Source: Buxus sempervirens (lineage: Eukaryota; Streptophyta; Magnoliopsida; Buxales; Buxaceae). From it: a DNA stretch of 64,000 nucleotides. Within the stretch, counting starts at the first letter, position 1, and each line of letters opens with the position of its first letter. The notes under the pieces are model-generated. The model did no database searches. It was not told the DNA's origin and saw nothing but the letters and a program-made list of their open reading frames with translations. The position numbers and the translations under genes were made by a program. The stretch is taken from NCBI GenBank assembly GCA_947561395.2, contig OX387191.1, positions 40,613,439-40,677,438 on the forward strand. Reading direction: 5' to 3'. Positions 57,062-64,000 of this stretch are shown here, one piece after another.

Positions 57062-59741
57062 TGTAACGACTCGGAACCAAGCCTGCCCCTCCAAGGCACC
57101 AACCCGTCCCAGACCGTCACAAGTGGGTCTTTCGACCCGATGAAGTGCAGAATATTTAAAACTTTCTATCTACAAGTGCAAGTGATAAGCAATTTATACT
57201 ATGCATATCAAAAGTGTGTTTATATATCAAAGAAATATAGCAAGGCTGGAAAGTTGATTATAAAATGATGGGAGACTAATCACTCCTCTCAGAATATAGG
57301 TTTTTCAATCCAAAAGAAACTATACATGTATGACAGAATAAAATCCTAAGGCCTATAATAGTCTTCCTCTCTATACCCAATGGCCTTGTCCTTGCCACTA
57401 TCCCCGTCCGGTCATTCACACCAAACGACGATGGATCTGAAAAATAAGAGGTAAAACAATTGTGAGACGAGTGTCTCAGTAAACAATACATGCATGATCG
57501 GTGAAAACACACTTGATGCAAATATCCTTCGATAAAACCATGGCATGCGGAGAGTTCTAATACTACAAAATCCACAGCATCTTAGTGTCATACAAATAAT
57601 GCAAGCATGTGCCTCGGTGTACAGGTAATCCATTTAATAACAATCCTCCATTCAAGCCTTCTCACTTGTTATCTAGGTTGTTTAGTACATACTACACATG
57701 GCCCCATCTAGCTTCACCGATTCCACATGGTGGTTAGGCATCTACGCTAATTCCCCTTGATGTAGGCATCTACAAGCCGATTCCCCTTGACTTATAAGAA
57801 TCCATTGCTGATTCTATGTAGCAAATGGGCATCAGCCACCGATGTTACTGGTGCCAGGATGATCACAGTAGAGCATGATAACAGTAACAACAACACTTGG
57901 GCATGGCACATATTCAAACAATCCTATTTAAGTTTATGGATCCATAACTTAAGGGTTCATTATGTTAATGTGTTCATTCATCAATCAAATTTCACAATAA
58001 TACAACATGCACACTTGCATGGAAAGTACTTAAGGGTAGCCCACGGCCTTACCTGAGTCAATCTTGGGCCAAGCCCTCTTTCATTTCTCATGGAATCTGA
58101 GCCACTGCCCTTTCATCCCATATTAACAAGTAATGGGCCAATGCCCTTAATATCATGAAATTAAAATGGGCCAATGCCCTTCATCTTATATGCTAAATGT
58201 GGGGCCGAAGCCCTTCATATCATGTATTGTGTGCTCATAATGAAAGTCAATGATAAATGATAGGTTTTCCAGAAATTTCTACATTTCATGACTCATTTGG
58301 GCAACATATGCCTCAACTCTTTTGATACTTGTACAACTTGGTTTTGGTTCTTGATTTCTACTTCTAAGGGTTATTTGGAAGGTGTTTGAAGTGACGGAAT
58401 CAAATTATCCCACTTCTAGAGAAATCTGGGACAGAAACTCTCTACAAGACCTTCTTTGGCAAAACATACCCAAAATCCTTGTTATTTGGAATTTTGAGAT
58501 ACTTCCAGTTAGAACACTTCCTAGACACCTAACTCTCACTTATATATGGGTTGGATTTGAATAAAAACAGTTGATAGTTTGATCTAGGCTAAAAATCTGA
58601 AAATTTGGAAATCTGTAAAGGGTTCTCAATAGGTCGCTCAAGCTGCTTCGAGTGGCTGGAAAATAGCTCGAGCGGCCATGCCTTGGGTCTTTACCTAAAA
58701 TGATTGCTCAATACCGCGCTCGAGTGGCTGTTCAGGCGACTAGTTTTCTCAGTAATTCGCGAAATCCGAACTTTTGGGATTTGGGGTTTTTCTCAAATCT
58801 CACTTGTTTTTGGTGTTTTTGGGCTCTAAATTTCTCCTAGCATGTGGGGAAAACTATTTCCTACAAAACCCCCAAGAAAAATCCCTCCTATTGGCAAGAA
58901 TAAACAAATTTGTATTCAAACCCTAATTTCCACATTCCACATACGATTTCGGCCTAAAATTGAAATAAGGGTTGGGGTGGTGTTACTTACCTCTTGCAAT
59001 CACTCAAGCAATGATCTTTTTTCAAAGGGGAATGTGATGGAGAGAAAATGAGGAGAAGAAGATGAAGAATAAGAGAGTGGGAGAAGAGAATATGAAGAGG
59101 GAAAGGGTATGGAAAGGGTTTTGGTCATGTATGGCTTTCCCCTTGGTGTTCTTTCACTTAAGCAACTCCCACAAACAAATTTTACAAGTTTGACACTCCT
59201 CGTATATTGCACACAACACCAACACTTATCTATTTTTTTCTCACTTGCTATCCAACCTTATTCAACAAACTAAAGATTGCTCACCTTCATAAGCCACTGT
59301 CGAGCCGAGGCTTGGCCACTTTAACTGGCTTAAAGCTTGGGCTTCTCCAGCTTCACCTACACAACACACTCACTGATTAGGGTGTGCTAAGGATATTGGA
59401 ACTGGGGTTTCACATTCTACCCTTCTAAAAAGAAAATTTCATCCTCGAAATTTACCTTGTAATTCGCCAAAGAGTATAGGATACTTCTTTCTCATTTCGG
59501 CTTCATTCTCTCATGTATCTTCTTCTACATTGTGGTGTTGCCAAAGACTTTCACCAATGGAACAGTCTTGGTGTTGAGAACTTGCTCCTTTCTATCAAGG
59601 ATTTGGAGAGGACGCCCTTCAACTATCATATCCTTATGAACCTCCAGTGGCTCAAGATCAATGATATAGCTAGGATCCGGTACGTAATGATGAAGCATGG
59701 ATACATGGAATACGTCATGTACACGGGCAAGATGAGGTGGT
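57062..59741 (-). mobile_element. Chromovirus 3' end: LTR plus pol tail
   Basis: On the minus strand the LTR runs from TGTGAAACCCC (59414) to CGAGTCGTTACA (57062). It is preceded by a purine tract (AGAAGGGTAGAA) and, at about 59741-59460, by the end of pol (HLARVHDVFHVSMLHH, DPSYIIDLEPLEVHKDM, RPLQILDRKEQ), the wording of Tekay/Del-type chromoviruses. The rest of the element lies beyond the window, because another gypsy element interrupts it at 59742. It is broken. Confidence 0.85.
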
Positions 59742-60032
59742 TGTAAGCACCCAAATTTTGATCAAACCAAAAAAATGTGCTAAAGAACAGCAAAACAGGT
59801 AAAAACCCTAAGGAGCAAAAGGTGACTTTCTCTCTGAGCCCAAATTGATTGTTATACCATATCCCAAAGGGTAGGGCATCCCGACACAGTTCCAACGCAA
59901 TTAAGTTTGTAGGAATCGGAGCCCGGATGGAGAAGATATGAACAAAACAATCCTAGGGGTAAATCAGTTAAAGTTAAAATATCTTAATTAAACTAATTAA
60001 GATAAATGGGAAATAATAAAAATTGGGGAAGT

Positions 60033-60647
60033 CTAATTCGTCCAAGTGGGCGACTAAGTCACCTCAGCCGTCAACTCAACCAAAAAAGATAGTGAAAAAG
60101 TTCACAACCGCATATGGTGTGCGGTTGATTTTTTCGGACACTACTCGCGCAAGCCAATTAGCGCAAGCGGTGGACGAAAAGCAACCGCACTATAAGAGTG
60201 GCTCGCTTTTCGTCAGACTGTACCTGCGCGAGTTTATCCCCTAATCATTGCTGAAAAGATGTGGCTGAACCGCATATAGCATGCGGTTCAAACCAAACCG
60301 TGTTATAACCGCACTGTATGTGCGGTTTTCGTCCGAGTGGGTGGCTGAGTCACCTCAGCCGTCAACTCAACCAAAAAAGATAGTGAAAAAGTTCACAACC
60401 GCATATGGTGTACGGTTGATTTTTTCGGCCACCGCTCGCGCGAGCTAATTAGCACAAGCGGTGGATGAAAAGCAACCGCACTTATAGAGTGGTTCGCTTT
60501 TCGTTAGACTGTACCTACGTGAGTTTGTCCCATAATCATTGCTTAAAAGACGTGGCTGAACCGCACATAGCATGCGGTTCAAACCAAACCGCATATACTG
60601 TGCGGTTCAAACCAAACTGCGTTCTAACCGCACTGTATGTGCGGTTT
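60033..60647 (+). repeat. Tandem 300-bp duplication with AACCGCA hairpins before the TATA box
   Basis: Two units of about 300 bp (beginning near 60033 and 60331) are roughly 93 percent alike by eye. Each has several hairpins of the form AACCGCATATAGCATGCGGTT. The second unit contains an extra hairpin. The block ends just before TATAAATA. Confidence 0.85.
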
Positions 60648-60660
60648 TGCCTCTGTGTTC

Positions 60661-60668
60661 TATAAATA
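60661..60668 (+). promoter_or_regulatory. LTR TATA box
   Basis: TATAAATA lies immediately after the duplicated hairpin block, in the position of an LTR promoter. Transcription would start about 30 bp downstream. Confidence 0.6.
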
Positions 60669-62537
60669 GGAAATCCGAACAGTAGGCAAGGGCTGGTTTT
60701 TCCACTGTTCCTTCTCCTTCTCCCCTGCTCATTAAACATCCGAACCCCCTCTTTTCTACCCCTCTTGCCTCCACCACCTCCCCACATCACCCTAAGTTGT
60801 TTCCACCCTTTCCTTTCCTTCTTCCTCTTCATCTTCACCCCACCAAAAGGAGAGGTACCTGCTGCTGTTGTCAAAAGGATGAGGTTCTTGCTGCTGTCCA
60901 GTCTCAAGGAGGTGTTCCCACCTTGCACAAGAGTTAAAGAACTACTAGGTATTGTCTCTTGCCAACTTTTATCATACATATATGAAAATGGGAGTATTTC
61001 AAGCATGTTATTGAGTTGGGTTTTCACCCTGCTGTGAGTTTGTTCAAGTGTCTATATTGCATGTACTTGCTCCCCATTTCACCACATGAAGATCTCCAAA
61101 GTAAGACGAGCATTATGTTAGGCTCCATGGGAGAATGAGAGGTGGTCTATCACCTTTTTTTTTTTAGTCATTTTAGCTACTGTTTTGAGTCTTTTTATTG
61201 TTATTTGAGGGGAGTATGTTCCCCTATTCTTGTACCTCCATTGTACCCCTAATCCCCCAAATCCCTTCTTTGTAAATTCTTCTTTTTAGGTTCCTGATAT
61301 GCAAGTCGGTGCTATTCCTCCTCATTAAGTATGCTGGTATACATGGATTTAAGGTTGTGAGCATGTATTTTGCATGCTCCCTACTCCAGTGTTGCTGCCC
61401 TCTATGATTTGCTACTGTCTTGCATCACATAGCATGTTTTTGTTTTCGTTTATCTTATCTCCATACACCTGTCATGTTCACACACCCACAAGCAGCATCT
61501 AGGAATCATGCCTAGGGTTCATTTTGTGGTCCCTTTCTACCATCACAAGCATCAGTAGACAACCTTCCGCATAGCACATTTTCACCCACTGTTCGCATTG
61601 TTTTATGTATACCATGATCACCTTGCGAAGCATGCTAAACCCCCTTAGGGCTCCCTCACTTATCCACTGTTGTCACACGGTTTAGACCACTGTTTTTGTA
61701 CATGATTTGTTGCTGATGATCTACTTTACATGTGGAGTTTTATTTGACTTAGAAGGAACCAAAGCAGTGTGGGATCAACACAGTGACCCCACAGCAACTC
61801 TTACACCATCAGGGGAGAAACTATCCCTGACCCCTTCGTGAATCTTTGAATTCTGGGCTCTCTGGGCCAAAACCGCATACATAGAGCGGTTCAAAACCAC
61901 ACCAGTTCTGCAGTTAGGCCCAGTAAACCCACTAATTTTGTGTAATTAATCAACCCCCAAACCAAATTACCAATCCAATAAACGAGGTTATCCAACGTAA
62001 CCCTAAATGGGACTTGGGCTTTCACTAAAGCCCAAATTGGTATCTTGTGGGCCTTTCAACAAGGTCCACATCAGACCAACATCACCTAGATAAAAAGATA
62101 AAATCAAATAAAAATAAAAGGGGACACACACCACCTTGGTGGCCCCCACTTGGACCAATAAAATGTGCATGCTGGCATAGAAGTAGGGTGAATTTAGAAT
62201 TCAGTTGACTTGCAAACCAGGAAACCCAAGGGACCCATCAAACCGACGAGGCGGACCGGGGTGTCTACGGACTTCCCCGGGCCGTAATCGAGCCCTTTCT
62301 CAGAATCTCAAGCCGCAGATCAAAATAGACATCCTTAAGGGATCCAGGTGTCTGCCTGCACCCCATCAGGCAGTGGCGAGTCCTAATCCCCCTCTCCCCT
62401 CGCTTTCGTGTGCCCCCATGTGCACACAGCTTGGCGACTCCACTGGGGACAGGCTCAACCCAATTGGAGATTATACTGAGTCAACTCATTAGGATGCACA
62501 TGTGCAAACACACACATTCACATGCACCTACACTCTT

Positions 62538-62705
62538 ACATGTGCACACACGCACATACACCTACATATGTGCACAAACGCACATATTGGTACACATGTG
62601 CGTGCATGCACATATACATGTGCGCATACGCACACACTTTCGCACATATGCACACATGCACATACACTCCCATGTACACATGCACTTGTATATACACATG
62701 CAAAA
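62538..62705 (+). repeat. Short form of the 28-bp leader array
   Basis: Two to three ACATGTGCACAC-type 28-bp units and a degenerate tail lie between the same flanks as the 21-unit array at 41457. Confidence 0.8.
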
Positions 62706-64000
62706 TGTCTTGTTTTTCAGTTATCTATCTATTCATTCTATTGCTTCTCATTATATATGCATGGGGTGACACACGCAAGGGAGCCCGCATGGGTGATCCG
62801 ATTGAATGGCACATGTGATCCATCTTCTCAACCAAACCCTAGACCTCTCTCGCAACCACCCTTCTTTACCGTTTAAACAACTTTTGGGATGATATTAGCC
62901 TAACGCGCCTCTGGCTTGCTGGGGAAAGCGAAGGTAAAACATCCCCCCAGGTTTCTAGATCCCTATAGCACCGTTGGTTTCCTGCCATGGTACGCGAGGG
63001 ATCTTGGACCTGGCTCAGACCCTTGTAGGCATTTGTCTCGAGCTGGGTACCCTTTTTCCACCTAACGTTCTAATACACCTTTTGTGATGAATGTGATCGT
63101 GAATGATAATACAAGAGGAGTAAAATCAATCTAAAACTCAAGAGCCCATTAGGGGCAGCAACCCCTGACTCCTTTTGCATCAAATTGAGTGGACCTTAGA
63201 CTCAGGGCTATCTCAGCCCTAAATTAGGAGGCCTACCTACTTTTGATCAGGGGAACCACTCCAGATCCATGCATTGAGTCCAGAAAGCCGTGGGCCTTGA
63301 CCAATTGAGTCCGTTGGAAGCACACCGAAGTCCGGGTCAGTCTTCAAGCAGACGAAAGCCGGCCAGATTAGAAAAAGCAGATGAAAGCAAGCCAAATCAG
63401 AAAAGGGATAGTGAAATCCTAGATCTAGGACTTTTCAGCCTACCCTCTTGAAATCAAATGTATCCTGTCCTAGGGTTCCCGACAACCCTGGGATCGAACA
63501 CTTTTCCAGCTTTTTAAGCTTCAAGTAATTTCGCCCTTGCTGACAAGTTGTAAGCATTCCTTCAATCAGACAACAGAGAATCTTCAGAACAGATGAAAGA
63601 CAAAGACTGATCAGGACTTAGATGTACTTCCTCACACAAGTACGTCTAGGAGTCGTGCCTTCACTGGCACCAACCCTTATAGGACTGCACACACATTTCA
63701 ATTTTGTGTGTTTTTTCTTGACACTATGTCAGAGGATGGTAGGCCCCGCAACACTTGCTCTTACCTTCCTACACATGCATAAACCATTTGCACATCAAAA
63801 TGCACTCACTTCAAAATCAAAAGCCACACCAACACTTTTGGTCAAAATTGCTTTGAAAAAATGCACCATAAAGAATTTTAAAAATCCAATCGCCTCCAGC
63901 CTCAGGGCATACATCAAAGTGCCTTCGGGCCTCAGGGCGTACATCAAAGTGCCTCAAGGCATACATCAAATCACCTCCGGGTGAACATCAAGCCGCCTTC

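Larger units (their letters stand above)
59742..62428 (+). repeat. 5' LTR of the second copy
   Basis: It starts TGTAAGCACCCAAATTTTG and ends CATGTGCACACA. Its end segments resemble the solo LTR at 27236-30619, while the middle is different. Confidence 0.85.
59742..64000 (+). mobile_element. Second copy of the gag-only gypsy family, cut by the window end
   Basis: The 5' LTR is 59742-62428. The same probable primer-binding site (TTGGCGACTCCACTGGGG) is at 62431. The leader to 64000 matches 41350-43400 of the first copy at about 90 percent or better by eye. It is inserted in the pol tail of a chromovirus. Gag and the 3' LTR would lie outside the window, so completeness cannot be judged. Confidence 0.85.

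Overview
The window is nuclear DNA of a flowering plant with a transposon-rich genome. The one clear host gene is a plastid lycopene beta-cyclase (33608-35098, minus). The other coding families are plant-type: a FAR1-like Mutator transposase, 'putative plant transposon protein' genes, an Ulp1-like protease with many introns, Ty1/copia and Ty3/gypsy elements, and an RTE LINE. I cannot name the species; a broad-leaved (non-grass) angiosperm is my guess.

Region 1 (1-17290) is the most unusual part. Four protein genes sit in two convergent pairs: FAR1/MULE transposase (885-3621, plus) faces a plant-transposon-domain gene (4589-5884, minus); a second plant-transposon-domain gene (9990-11717, plus) faces an Ulp1-like cysteine protease (13 exons, 13043-16267, minus). 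They are separated by long arrays of a degenerate motif centred on GGTACC. These arrays often run in one orientation, pass through a GC-rich or ATTAATCG-rich core, and continue in the other orientation. ATTAATCG cores lie about 400-560 bp upstream of three of the start codons, and CGCGCGAACGTT cores lie between the convergent 3' ends. I read this as one large multi-gene Mutator-like element, or a family of elements sharing control sequences, whose left end is outside the window. The transposase has two in-frame stops and the protease has one frameshift, while both plant-transposon-domain genes are open throughout.

Region 2 (17291-31486) holds non-coding DNA, a 393-bp MITE with a perfect 9-bp target duplication (18459-18851), and a minus-strand Tork-like copia element (19938-31481, target duplication GAAAT) into which two solo gypsy LTRs later inserted.

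Region 3 (31487-36200) is the host island: the beta-cyclase with a probable intron in its 5' leader, and non-coding flanks.

Region 4 (36270-64000) is a nest of dead elements: a chromovirus pol scrap, a hAT-like MITE, an RTE LINE cut by an LTR, which is cut by a second LTR (target duplication ATAAC), which is cut by a gag-only gypsy element, which is cut by a solo LTR (target duplication TTAAT). To the right, a chromovirus 3' end is cut by a second copy of the gag-only family that runs off the window. This family carries tandem arrays in its leader and hairpins in its LTRs that change sequence from copy to copy.

Coordinates, target duplications, splice sites and domain motifs were read by eye. 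Family names rest on recalled motifs, not on a search.
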